From Burhinus oedicnemus (Eukaryota; Chordata; Aves; Charadriiformes; Burhinidae), in contig VFFE01007869.1 in assembly GCA_008921705.1 (NCBI GenBank), positions 237,576 through 301,575 on the forward strand: a DNA stretch of 64,000 nt, in the 5' to 3' direction. Numbering within the stretch: position 1 is the stretch's first letter; each line of letters opens with the position of its first letter. The notes beneath the pieces were generated by a model, which saw nothing but the letters and a program-made list of their open reading frames with translations, made no database searches and was not told where the DNA came from. Below, in pieces: positions 45,576 to 58,349 of the stretch. Made by a program: the position numbers and the translations under genes.

Positions 45576-48500
45576 CCCAGGGAAAATGCCTCTCAGAGGA
45601 CAGGGGTGATGACAGCAGGGTGCAGATAGCGCTGCACCGCATTCGAGCTTGCAATGAGCACTGGGCCACCGCACGGCTCCAAACACCGCCATGGCCACGC
45701 TGTGGCCATAGAAGTATAACCGTGTATTTGGTGGCAATCCTGAGCGCCACACCTGGGCTCTGGGACGAGCCGTATGTACTTGGAAGTTAACAGGCAGAGG
45801 AAATCTGCTTTTTCTCGCTGACTTCTGACCTTCAAACCCTGGAAATCTCAGGAGGGCTGTTTTCCTCTCCCCCCAAACACAATAAAGAGGCACAAAGCGA
45901 CCGATGTTTTTGCAGGTGCAGAATTATCTCTCGGGAGAGCAAAATGCAGAGTTTGTGATATAAAGCTGCAACTTTTCTGCTCACCTTTAGCAGGAGCCTG
46001 TTTCTAACATCAGCCCAGTGATCCAAAAGTCAATAAAGCCCATGAAATCAGAAACGGAGCAACAAAAACCACGCGGCTTTTGCTCCAGCACATTTGGGGG
46101 GGGCTTCTCTGAGGTTCCTTACAAAGCGATGCCAGTAGCAGGGGTGCCCTGGGAGGGGTGCGCAGCACCGGCTGCCTCCCTGCCCGCAGCTCGGACGCTC
46201 TTTGCCGGGGTGGGATTGCCGGCACTCCGTGCAGAAGAGGGGCACTTTGCTGCTGTGCACAAAACCTCTGGGGAGAGCTCTGCTTGCTCATTGAGAAGTT
46301 GCTGCTGTCGCTTGCCTAATTCCTTTGGGTCTCTTCTGTTGTACACAGCAAAGTAAAAAGGGTCACGATTATAAGAATATTTACATGTGTCACACTGAGC
46401 TTTGCTGAGCCCCACAAGCAGCTGGGATGCCTAATTCCCTTTAAAACAAATGGCATTCGTGTGCCAACCCCCCCAAGAGAGTTTTGCAAATGGATCTTAC
46501 AGATAGGAGCTCAAAAACTGAGTCCTCCCGGGCAGGTACAGCCAGCACCATTACCCTGCCCTGGGGAAAGAGGGAAAATATAAGCAGCGTTTGGGGCATA
46601 TATGCTGATCTTAGACTGGGATCGGACTGATGGAGGGATGAGTGAACATGGGGTGCAGTTAAGGTCCCCCCTCCAAGTTTGCCCATTGCTCTTCTCCTTA
46701 CCAGATAGCTCCTGAGCCTCCAAGGTTTAAAGCACAGCGTTTGAAGATGTGCTGGTTTGCAGGAAAATGCCTTGCTGCGAGCCAGGGGCAGGGGCAGCAG
46801 GGCTGGCTGCCTGTGCCGAGAGGTGTAATCCCGGCCTGGACCGCAAACCGAGCAAGCTGATGGTGACTTGGTCACAAACAACCTGTGGAGCAAGAGCTAG
46901 CTGCTGAAATGCTGGAGTGGATAATATCAAAGCAATGCACTTGGAGAGTTGCAATGGGCAATGCATACAAGGCGTCAAGGACTGTTAATTCATTGTTTAC
47001 CCTGATATTTGGGACAGCTCTGTGGTTTATCTTTCAATTTGAAATTCACTGCACGAGTCTTTATCTGAACTTGGAAGTAGAGGTTAAGCAACACTGCACT
47101 CATTTTTCATAAACCTTCCCCGGGCTATATCTGATCTATTGCTCGTGTCAGGGTGTGATAACGGGAGAGCTCGCTTCCAAAATGTACAACGCAGCAGCAA
47201 ACTCCATCTCTGTTGCACAGGGGGAAGATCAAGGGGAAAGATCACATTTTGCTCTGAATAGCTGAAGCCATGTCCTGCCCAGGACCCCCCACTGCAGGTA
47301 GGAGATGACCCAAGTTGCCCGGTTCCAGCCTGGATGGGCAGCAGCAGCCATGGGCTGACGGTCCAGGCTTGGCCCCCACCAGCAGCTGAGATCCAGGACA
47401 CCTTGTCCTCACTCATGTTTCTACCTCAGCCGCACCAAAATATCATCTTGGGTCACACCAGGACAATGACGGAGATGAGACACTGACTGTGACACACTTG
47501 GGTCCAGCCGAGTGCGGTTGCTCTCATGTTCTGCCATCAAATCTACAAAAGCACAAGGTGGCCTTGAAATGTGCAGGAACAGCCTGAAATCAGCCCAGCA
47601 AAGTGAAACCACGAAGAGCAGAGGTTTGGCCAGCAATAAAATATCATTCGTAATAACAGCACATGCACCAGGAAGCTCCCTACACTGGTCAAGAGTAATT
47701 ACAATCAAATTGGTTATTCTCAGGTGGATTGGGTAGATCAGTACTAAAAAACCGGGGCTTGGTCAACCTAAATGAAAATTTCTCTCCTTTTTCGGATCCT
47801 AAGCGTCAGTGGGAAAGCGCATGGGTGTGACAATGTCTTGCCAATGAGCACAGAAAGGTGCCTGTGTTTCCCATGGCAAGTTCACCTGCAATTGCAGACG
47901 ATGGACGATACATTCCAAAATGGATCGCTTGATGTGGATATTTGGCATTTGATGATAATTTGGACAACTTTTTTCATTTTAACTAGAACTGTAATAATAA
48001 GGCTCATGCCTTATTGGAGACTCCTATGTAAAGCACCATAGTGACATGAGCTTCTGTGCTCAGATCCACCTGACCATGTGCCAGGGAGTCGGAGCAGAGG
48101 GACAAGGTCCTCGGCTAGGAAATGGGTGCGGCACCACCGTGCCAGCTGCCTGCCCAGGTTTTAAGCTCCACTCATGACTGATCGCTCTAACCTTTTAACA
48201 ATAAAATGAAAAGACAGGGAAAAGATGCAGGTCTTTCAGCAAGGAGAGGTACAATGGACGCCATGCAAATGTCCATGAGAAGTGACTGGGGAAAACTCTG
48301 AACCGACGCTTGCAGTGAGTGCTTGGATTAAAACCAAGGCATACGGGCATGCAAAGAAAGAACCTTGCAAGGCTATGCTGACCTGAAGGCTCTTCTTGGT
48401 CCTTTAGTAATCAGCTCTATGGGTTTTAGACGTTACTGCACCTCTTAGAGCGCCCACGTGGTGCAGGGCCATGGCCAGGGGTGGGTACAGCTCACAAGGC

Positions 48501-50303
48501 AGGCATCCTGCTGGGTTGCATGCAGCGGGGTTATTTTAGGTTCTGTAACACTGCCTTGCAAATAATTTGCAATTTGAGTTTAGTAATTAAAAGTTCTAAG
48601 GTGAATGCAGGATTATGGAAAAGAGATACTTGCCCAGCTGGTGCACAATACACCAGACATGCACAATATACTTTTTCAGCTGCGTGCATTACCCACAACC
48701 AATTTTACATATCCCTGGGTATTTTTCTCAACTAACTTCAAGAATTAAGATGTTGGTATGCGCATGCACATCCACTTGTACTTTCCAATTCCTCCTTTGC
48801 TCCTATTTCTAAGGAAGTGCATTGATTTCACCATCTAGGTATTATTTACAATACCTTGAAGCCCAAATATTGAAGCTAAAATGCTTCAAGACCCTACTAT
48901 TAATGAGATCATACTTTGATTCATCGCAGATGCAGAAAAAACGACCAAATGAAAACTTTAGGCAAGTGAGAAGCAGAGTGAGGATGCGAGTTAGCATCCA
49001 CAGCACGGGATGTTGGTCTGTTAACTGTGACAGCCCAGACTGACACAGGCAGAACCACAATTACTTTATGCCAAGCCTTTAAAAAAACAGAACCACATGG
49101 AAGACATGAGATACGGTAAAGCTAGATCCCAAGTGAGGTTGGAAACTCGTAGTCTAGATCCAAGCAAAATGCTTACTGAGAATAAACTGATGAGATGCTC
49201 CAACTCACCTGCTGAAGTAGCTGTCCAAAAGTATCGCATTTATGGGAAAGTGCAGCCCAGGAGCAAACGATGGATCTCCAGGACCTAGAGCTGAAAGGAA
49301 TTGTTGACAGACTATTTCTTGGTTGATTAACCAAAATCAAAACATTCCTCGGAAACTCCTCAATTTTGGTGAATGTTTACATAAGTTGGGGAGGTTTCCT
49401 CCCATATCTATTTCCCTGGACAGTTTATCTCACTGATTGGAAATCAGTATTTTTCTTAAAATTTTAAGCAGCCAGCAGACACAGGAGTCCTCCCAAGGCG
49501 GCTCCTGGAGACAAAGAGGAGGCATGGGAAGAACTGTGACTTGGAGAGGCTGGTCCAAGTCCGGCTGCATTCCGCTAGCCTCAAATACCCAGCCAGAATA
49601 AGGCATGAGAGTTGTGTTGTCATGTTTGGCAGACTAACTAAACACCTTGAAAAAGCCATGCAGCCACAATCAGGTCACACCAGCTCTGTTTGCCACGTCA
49701 CCAGCAGAGACCTCTCACATGTGCCATTCTGTGCTGGTTGCTGCCTAAAAACAAGCACAGGTGCCAAAAGATGCTTCATCATCTATGGATCAGCAGTTCT
49801 TGTTTCCCTGCCATCTGTTCACTACCACAGCCCGGGGACCAACACAACGCTGCGGTGTCACACTACGGTGGCAACAAGCACCCCTGCCTCTGGTGGGCAG
49901 CAGCCTCGAGGGCAGCACACATTTGCTTTGCAGAGATACATGAGGACAGGGTCTCGTGTCCCAAGCCCAGTCCTTCCAACGTGGTGCATGGGCTTCCTCA
50001 CACAGCCCCACAAACATGCAGGAGGAGCCATGTCCAGCAAACGTCATCAGGTCCAGCTCCATGCCTGGAGCTTCCCACTGCCTGGAGTCATGGAAGATGC
50101 ACCAAGAAGCCTCCTTGACTTTGTCCCAGGAAATAGTTAAACACGAGCTTTTGTTTACAGTGGGGATATTAAAAATATCTTAACGAACTTACATCGGTTA
50201 ACCCTTTCCCTGAATGAACTTCCCAAGCCTGGTTGGGTTCCATCACAGGACGGTAAAGTGTGGCATGGAGAGGTCTATGTCATACCCACGTATACCTCTG
50301 GAT

Positions 50304-50540
50304 ATAGAGTCACAGAATCTTTTAGGTTGGAAAAGACCTTTAAGATCATCTAGTCCAACCATTGACCCTACTCTACCACGTCTGCCATTAAACCATATCT
50401 CTAAGCACCACATCTACATGACTTTTAAATACATCCAGGGATGTTGACTCGACCACCTCCCTGGGCAGCCTGTTCCAATGTTTGATAACTCTTTCAGTGA
50501 AACATTTTTTCCTAATGTCCAGCCTAAACCTCCCCTGGCT
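50304..50540 (-). mobile_element. CR1 LINE fragment
   Basis: The + strand begins ATAGAGTCACAGAATCTTTT and continues through the GGAAAAGACCTTTAAGATCA core to the AACATTTTTTCCTAATGTCC region. It closely resembles the copy at 26064 and belongs to the same CR1 type, 5'-truncated. Confidence 0.92.
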
Positions 50541-53500
50541 CAGCACTCCGCATATGGTCACACAGAGGTTTCATTGCTAGACCCAAACTGTATTAAATCT
50601 GTATCTCTAATCTATGTGCTCACCACTGAAAGAGGTGATTATGCCTCTCTCCTTTGATCCTGAATCTGAGGGACCAGGACAAATGAAAGATGGTTGACCA
50701 CCCAGCAGATGAGAATTCCTAATGACTGTTGTACTTCTGTGACTCCCTTCAAGGTCTCCACCAGCACAAATTAGGCGGATGCATTAACATGTACAAACAA
50801 AAATGCATCATGAATTAAGAAGCGTTGCCCTGATGAGGGAATATTTGCTGTAATTTGTTTTGCAGGCACTTAGCAAAAGCAGAACTGGGAGAAATGGGGA
50901 GAGCGCCCAGCAAAATAATATGAAAATGGAGCCTCTGGCAGCCTCTGAGACGCACAATTTTAATACAATTAGAGCATGAAGTGGATGATGGACCCTGGTC
51001 CTGAAGTATCCAAACTCTAGCTGTGGTTTTTTATGCTGTGAAAAAAGTACCCACATGTCTGCACGTCTCAGTTCTTCTTCCAGCCAGGAAGCGCAATGCA
51101 AAACCATGGGGCAGAGAAGAAGACCTTCTTTGCCAGCAGCAAACCGTGCCCAGTGCCATAAGGGAGCTCTCCCGTGGTTCCCCATGTGCAGCCTGGCCCC
51201 AGCCCCGGTGGTGGGAATACTCACGTTGGTCTGGAGCCAGCCAGCTCTCCATGCCCAGCTCGGCACATGTGTCTGATCCCATTAAGTTCAGGAAAACGCC
51301 TCTGCCTGGGCATGAGGGCTTGCCTGCAGGTGGAATTATTCCTTAATAGCCATTCTGATCAAAATCCTTTCTCAAAAAAGGACTTGTTCCAAAGTAGCTC
51401 AATCTGTGTGGGATCTATTTGGGCAGATTGCTCTTGGACAGGCTGTGCAGCCAGGACCTGACCCGCCGTGTCAGACTTCTGTGCTGGTGCCAGCTGCAGC
51501 TCATCTCCTTGTGCCTGCAGTGTCCTGGACAGCCCACGTCCGGGGCTCAGCCAACCCAATTCATGGCAGCCATGTGCACCACTGGTGAGAGCAGCTTTGC
51601 ACCCCGATATCCCCAGGGAAGGGTGGGTCCTAGGGCAGGAGCACCCTCCTTGGCTGACCACCAGCCAGGAGCCCACCAGAGACACCTCCAGCACATCAAC
51701 CACCACCCAACACCCATGGAGCACCTGAACTGCAGTGAGCACTCAAATGCTTTGGAGTGAAATGAGCTATAAAAACCTACAAGAAAGACAAAACTTGCAG
51801 CAGTCTGAACACACCACACTGTGCTGGAAGAAGGAGAGCATCTATAGCACAGCCTCCACCACCTCCATCCCCTTCTCAGATGTGTCAGTGGTTAAAGCTG
51901 CAGGTCTGAGCACAATCTGTTCCACAAGTGACTGGAAAATACATTACAGCTGTGCTGAAAATGGATTTTTCTTTTCTTCTTCACCTACTGTGAAATATGA
52001 ATTGGGAATTCATTAGCTATGAGCTGCTGCAAAATAACATTGCTCTTAAAATATTCAGTAGTCTCCCGGCTCCAAAGGGCCTTGGTTAACTACAGACAGA
52101 GCAGAGGGGTTTTTCATTTTTTAAAATGTCCTGGAAAGGATCATTAGAAATTACTTACAGTTTCTTTCAGAGGCTTTTTTATTTCCATTCACAGACTCTA
52201 AGCGGAGATGTGGAGAGCGAATCTGCAGCGGCGTTGAGTCATGAAGGAGAGGGTGCCACACGCTCTGCTGCTCACAGAGGCAGGAGTGGGGAGGCAGAAG
52301 GAAAAGCATTGGGGAAAGCCAGCTGTGGCTGTGGTTTAGCAACGTCCCAGCGCCCTCCTGCGGGATGCTCAGCAGCTTTAGATGCGATGAGCAGCACCAG
52401 TCCTTGGGACCTGCTCAGGTTCCTACAGGTCCACCCGAGGGGCAGGAAGACCCAAGATTGCATGAGGACAGGCCCATGCAGTCTGGATGTTGTCAGAGAT
52501 GTGGGGCCATTGCCTCAGGTGGGGAGGTTTATGTGCCCCCAGGTGGGCTATGCTCCATCACTGCAACATCTGAGCAAAGTTTTGGAGGTACAGAGACCAC
52601 CAAGATCCACCAACGATGGGCATGGGCATTAGGGGTGGGATGGATGAATAGGATCTGGGACTTTAAAGCCTTCTTGCTAGTAGAAGAGTTTGGTTTCCAT
52701 GGCCTTGGCCATACATACTTGATATTCCTGCCAAGAAATCACTCATCATGTTTAAGTCTGCTTTTCAAGCAAATGATGAACAGGCCGGCTACTCCGAGAC
52801 TGGTGTGCACTACTCAGAGGCTGGTGTGAGCCATTAAACATAGGTGGCTATACATCTATCTGCTCTGCCCAAAGCTGGGGCATGGTCTGGCTCTGTGGTC
52901 AGGTCCCAGCTATGTTTTGGTTCCAAACAACCTAAAATTCCCAGGAGAACCAGGTCCATGGCTTTAACTCAGGCCCCTCACAGTCATCGTGTTAAAGATC
53001 GGCTGGGGTTGTTATCCAGAGAGCCCAGCGGACCCGATGGGCACGCTTCCAACATCATCATACAGTTGTAATTAAACAGCTGTACGATGAAGTGGACCAT
53101 GCAGGAGTAACTCAACACCACCAGAGCCGGAGCAGCCTTTGAAGTCAGCATTTATCACCTCCATCCACCGCTCGCACAATTAAACCTTTCTTTTTTTTTT
53201 TCCCCACAAATCAGTGGATGCCAACACAAACAGAATATCCCCCATGCTTCTCTGCTAATCATTGAACAAACCCACTTACAAAGGCGACCCCGAGCCCTTG
53301 TGCAGAGCAGGGACAGGGACCTGCTGGGGCACGTGGGGTCTCGGAGATGGAAGGACCATGCTTGGGAACAGCTGCACTGTGCTTTGCAAATGAAGGGACG
53401 CAGTGGTCGTCCAGACAGATGGTCGCAGAGGTCCTCCGAGCAGGGCAGGGTACTCCCCTGCCATGAACTGTCCACCTCCCACCACACTTCTCCTGATGAG

Positions 53501-53678
53501 TTTTGAACCTATTTGCCAGTGTTGTTCCAAATTTGGCACTGCAGTAGTGCTCCCAGAGTGTTGCATTTGCTTAGATTTCAAGAAAGTGGTGACTAAACCA
53601 AGAAGGCAAATGAGGAGAGATGAGAGCACCTCCTGCCCAGCCTGGCCTGATGGCACCAGGGGACATGACAGGAGCACC

Positions 53679-53740
53679 AGGGACCCAGAGACACCCATGG
53701 GGACCCATAGAGACCCATGGACATCCATGGGGACCTGGTG
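53679..53740. repeat. Degenerate short tandem repeat
   Basis: Several imperfect copies of about 10-20 bases based on GGACCCATGGAGACCCATGG. Confidence 0.7.
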
Positions 53741-55120
53741 AGGAAGAGGTGGCAGGGCAGGACAGGGGACCCAGGGGACAAGGCAAACCACAAGCTGTCA
53801 GCTCTGCTGCTCACAGAACGACTTATTTTCAAGGGCTTTGAACAAAACTGCAGAGGAGTAACACGATGATTTCACAAGTACCTATAAGAGGAGCTGTAAT
53901 CTCCTTTCTCCTGGCTGCAGGTGAATTGATTTTCCTTGAGGTTTAGCTCCAAATGTCTACACCTCTCGACAAGCAAGAAGCTGTGGGCTGAGAATTAGGA
54001 AGAAGAAAGGTGTGAGGTCTTCTTCAAAGCCAGAAAGATCTTCAGAGCTGTAAAGGCAAGATCTCCTTGAGCAAAAGAGTCACTCCCACCTCCGCTGTCA
54101 CTTACCTGACCTTTTTGTTTGGCAAAACTTTGCTGTCTGGAGAGTTGATAAAATTGACATGACAAGACATGCCTGGTGAAAAATCCTTGCTTACAGGTTT
54201 TCGGTAGAAACAATATGCTTCCCCCAAAAAAAGTTTGAAACCAACCACATAAAAGAAGTTTTAAATTAATTCAAAATTTGCATTTTAGTTTTTAAGTTTT
54301 TTTCAGCTCTTTCCAAAAGGAAAATACCAAAATAAATGGTAATTCACATTATTATGGATATTTATTTCTGCTGGCACGGTATCTTCATGCCAGTCTTTTG
54401 AAAATGGTGAATAAATCCCCATCTGGAGAGCTTACAGTGAGGAAAAGGAGAGCCTAAAGGAAAACTGACAGCAGATAACAATAAGAACAACAATTTCTTT
54501 TTTCTTTTTTTTTGGAACTGACATTTTCCTGCGAATATATGAAGTGAAAAAAATGTCTTTTTAAGTGTGAAAGCAACTCAAGAAATTCAGTCCCTGCCAA
54601 GAAGCCGTCCCACCCACCCCAGAGCAGGGCCACAGGCTTTGCAGCAGGTGGAGGTGAGCTGAGCACCGTGATGCTCAGCCACCCAACCCGGCCCTGCTGC
54701 CTCCCCCTCCCTTCCAAACACTCCCTGCCCTCCAGAGAGACTTTATTTCTTTCTTTTCTTCTTATTATTTGCATTTACCTGGGGCTCACCTCCCAGAAGG
54801 ACTTCTATTTTACACCAGCATGCTGATAGCTATTAAAGTCCCATCAGGCTCTTCCCTGCCCGCATCCCTCAGGTCTCCATCAGGACCATCCTCACTCACC
54901 CTGAGGTGCTTTGGGGTGTCTCTGAGCTCTCTGGAGCCCCACAGCACTAACGCCCTGCTCTGCACCCAGCTTTCCTGCAAGGCTCTTCTCCAGGTTGTTT
55001 CCCCACCACCCTTTGTCCACCACTGTTCGATTTAATTTTCCCAGCGGTTTCACTCAGATGCAAAACATTTAATTTCCCACCTCCCCTGTGCACCCACCCA
55101 CCCGCTGCCAGGCACCAGGG

Positions 55121-55152
55121 ACCACCACCACCACCACCACCACCACCACCAG
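55121..55152. repeat. (ACC)n trinucleotide repeat
   Basis: About ten consecutive ACC units. They give a Trp or Gly run in minus-strand frames, which should not be read as protein. Confidence 0.95.
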
Positions 55153-57472
55153 TGCTGAGCTTCACTGCCCCTTCGGGCATCCTCCCTCCAGGTATCATGC
55201 GTCCCCAGTAATGAAGAACTGGCATATTTTAAATGAAAACCATCTCCCTCATATATATTCATAGCCACCAACCACGGCAGATGCTGCATCTCTCAACGTA
55301 TTCAAGAGAAGGGAAAGTCTCAGCAGCAGCTTTGACTCTCCAGATGCCAGCGCCGAGGTGCCTCCTCCCGCTCGCTGGCCCCGGCGAAGAGGAATGATTG
55401 ATTTTACAGTATCACAGCCAAATCTGCAGTCACAGCTGACAGCTCTGGGGAAGGTTTCACTGCTGAGTCCTTGTGAGCTTTGAAAGATCCGTAGTAATTA
55501 TTTTTCCTTAAGAAAATAGATGAATTAATCCTTCTGCTAGGGTTGCGGTTAGTTTTCCTAAAACTGGTGCTTTCAGATGATTTCAGAAAACAAATAAGCC
55601 TGCCTAAACCAATTTTTCAAAATCATTCCGAGTCATGTATTTCAAACACTCCGTCAGATTTTCAGAAGAAAATAAATCAGATTTCCAAAGTGCTCAGTGG
55701 GTGCTGCCGGCTGCTAGAGAAAACGGGAACGTTGTCTTGGTGCCTCAAAGGAGAGCAGCAGATTTTGCACAGACCTAACACGTCGGAGATGGATGCCAAA
55801 TACATGCTGTCCCTGAGTTTTAGTCGCATTTTTTTTTTTCTGAAATGATCCATTTATAGGTCGAAATATGAAATATGGATAAATCGAGGAAAGAGAACGG
55901 GAGAATCCAACCGATGAAGTGTCGTGACATGGTTCCCATGCACAGCCATCCTCCTGATGCCAACAAACCAAACCACTCTGCTCTAGGCCTCAGGAAAACA
56001 CGTGAAAAGGTTAAATTTTGCAACATGCAGACCTCATGACACAACTAAGAAGGTTTGGCAAAGGGGTTCGATGAGGGAGATAAGGAAAAACCTTACCTTT
56101 TCACACAGAAATGCCTTCTGTGAAAGGCACTGCAGAGCTAGCTCTCACAAAAATCACTCCAGTTTCATGCAATTTAGTGTAAATTAGTTTCACCAGTGAC
56201 AATTAAGCAGAAATGCAACCTGAAAGACCTCGAACCTTTGAAAGTCAGGCTTGGGCATCACAATGCAGATGGCTTTTCTTTGCAGCCCTTCTGTAGATAA
56301 TCAAAGGGGCTAACCTCCTTTCTGTGTTTATACATGTACAACCCCACATTTATAAAGCAGTTCATTTATTTAAGCTTCTCTATGTGACTTTACAAGCACT
56401 TACAGGGGAAATCATGGTCAAGTTAAAACCAGTGGAGGTTTGCTCAGCAGCTCCACGCCGCAGCATTTCACCCATTGAGCTGAGATAAACTGGGACAGGC
56501 AAGCAGGCTCCTGATCGGGTTCTTCATTTCTGGATTTAATAATTTCATTGCCTAAAATAAGAGAGTACAACTTTATGAGGGCACTAAAGATGTTTAGCTT
56601 ACTGAGCTGAAAAAAATAAAAGCACCGGTTGAGAGAGGATACAATTGCTGTTTACAAGTACATAAGAAGTAACAGCAGGCAAAGAAAATAATTAAGCTAA
56701 CAGCACAATAACTACTGGGAATGAGCTGGCCATAAATAATTTAGGATGGAAATGAGAAGAAGGTTCACACCATTAAAGGAAATCTCCATAAAAACATCGA
56801 TTCTTGCCTCCAATTAGTCTGAAATATCGGGGGGGGGGGGTGTTGTTATATTTTCAAGCCGTGACCTGAATGCCCCCTCCCGAGCTGCTGAGCACCAGAG
56901 GAGGACGTACCCCAGAGACACCCCGGTCCTGTCTCAGCCTCATCCGTGTTAGCAAAGGCGGGATGCAGAGCTGGGGACCCTTCCTGGGAAGGTCAGGGCA
57001 GGTACCAGCTGGAGGCTGAAAAATTATTGGAATATCATTGTGAAAGCTTTCAGAGACACTGAAAGGCACACACCTGGATTGCTTTCTCTAGGCGAAACAA
57101 CTGAAGTCTGTTTGCTGATAAACAGGAGCTGGGAAAATATTTGTATGTGTTTTACAACATATGTCCTGGCATTTCTTTTATTTCCTTTTTCAGCCCCAAT
57201 TTTACGGTCCCTTGAGTTGACATCGCATTTTACCACCAAGGGGCCAGGCTGGCAGTGGAAATGGGGTTGTACCTCGACCTATTGTGTGTGCACCAGGGTC
57301 TAAACTTTTGGCTCAGACTGTTCTGTAGTTTATCCTCTACTCTGGCAAGCAAAGCTCCTCAAGGCAGTAATGCACTTATTTAAGACAAAACAAGCTGTCC
57401 CCCAGCACAAAGGATACTGTTTTGATGATGGCTCAGTCCCCCAAGAGCCAAATCATTAATGCATGTGAGCCC

Positions 57473-57506
57473 CCGGACACCCCATTCGAGCTCCGGGGGT
57501 GTCCGG
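57473..57506. repeat. 11-bp perfect inverted repeat
   Basis: CCGGACACCCC (57473-57483) pairs with GGGGTGTCCGG (57496-57506) around a 12-base loop, giving a GC-rich hairpin. Confidence 0.9.
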
Positions 57507-58205
57507 ACGCCCATCGCCCCAGGCAGGATCAGACCCAAAAACAGTCTGGCAGAGAACGGCGGCAGCAGCAGGGGAAAAACCTATTTACACAAGGCAGCAA
57601 GTACATGAGCACGGCCCAACACACAAATACTCATGCTGAGGACTAACAAATGGTCTTGGAGACGAAACAGCCAACATCCTTGGCTCCTCTTAGTTTATGA
57701 TTTCCTTATCACTGCCATTAAGCATCCTCAGGCATTTTGTAGGATGGTCTGAGGGGAAATTACAGGACAGTCAGAGTAAAAATAGGTTCATTAAAGAAAC
57801 TATTATTTTCTTAAACTGTTCCTTATGAAAAGAAATGCCTCCGTGAAACTTTAATAAGACGTCACTGTGGCCCTCATCTAAGCCCAGGGTCAGGGCACAG
57901 GAAAAACTGGGCTGGCCAACTGCAGTCTGAGTCTAATTTAAATACCAAAAATGGAAGAAAGTGCTTGAGAATGAAAGGTTCATTAGTATAATCTCAGTCA
58001 CACCATCTTGAAAGCAGGCAACACTGGTGACCTGCGACCTTCTCACCAGAAAAGATTTCTAGAAAGCAAAAAATAAGCATAATTGGCAGGCAGAGGGTAG
58101 TTTTAAGCAACGTCCCTTCTGCTATAGTGCTGTGGGCACGATGTTGTCCCCTCCCAGCAGCAGGCTTGAAGGCAGCCCCCTCACTCCCAGGGATCTGGAT
58201 CCTAC

Positions 58206-58349
58206 CGGAGAGATTAACAGATACATCTCCCTTTGCTCTTCAGAAAATACAGCATCTGAGGGACAACCGACAGCAACTTGCAATATATTCCCAAGCTGGT
58301 CGATTGTAATTCCTTTAACTTGCAGAACATCTTTAATTGTGGCGCTCAT
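58206..58349 (-). other. Protein-like minus-strand frame, possible exon (unassigned)
   Basis: From an ATG at 58349 the minus strand reads 48 codons beginning MSATIKDVLQVKGITIDQLG and reaching EEQREMYLLISP. The next bases, CCG|GTAGGA, resemble a splice donor. The residue mix is balanced and helix-like, unlike the other frames in this desert. There is an in-frame TAA six codons upstream of the ATG and the start context is weak. An AG right after the ATG (ATGAG) could be an acceptor but lacks a good pyrimidine tract. I do not recognise the family. It may be chance, a relic, or a piece of a non-coding transcript. Confidence 0.15.

Larger units (their letters stand above)
43529..50303. other. Gene-free sequence
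   Basis: No supported exon was found. Apart from the possible old CR1 remnant at 44735-44965 and the AT-rich repeat at 45327-45575, I see only ordinary unique sequence and a short hairpin at 47996-48015. The 199-codon frame at 49541-50140 has no recognisable domain. Confidence 0.4.
50541..58115. other. Gene-free sequence
   Basis: No supported exon was found. It holds CCATGGGGAC-type degenerate tandem repeats (53679-53740), an (ACC)n run (55121-55152), a G11-12 run near 56830-56841, and CpG-poor AT-rich stretches at 50770-50970 and 56530-56830 that could be regulatory. An 11-bp inverted repeat lies at 57473-57506. Confidence 0.4.

Noticed and set aside
49541..50140. 199-codon + strand frame
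   Set aside because: No domain or homologue recognised, ordinary desert sequence, no splice context.
54947..55289. Minus-strand frames with Gly or Trp runs
   Set aside because: Produced by the (ACC)n repeat at 55121-55152.
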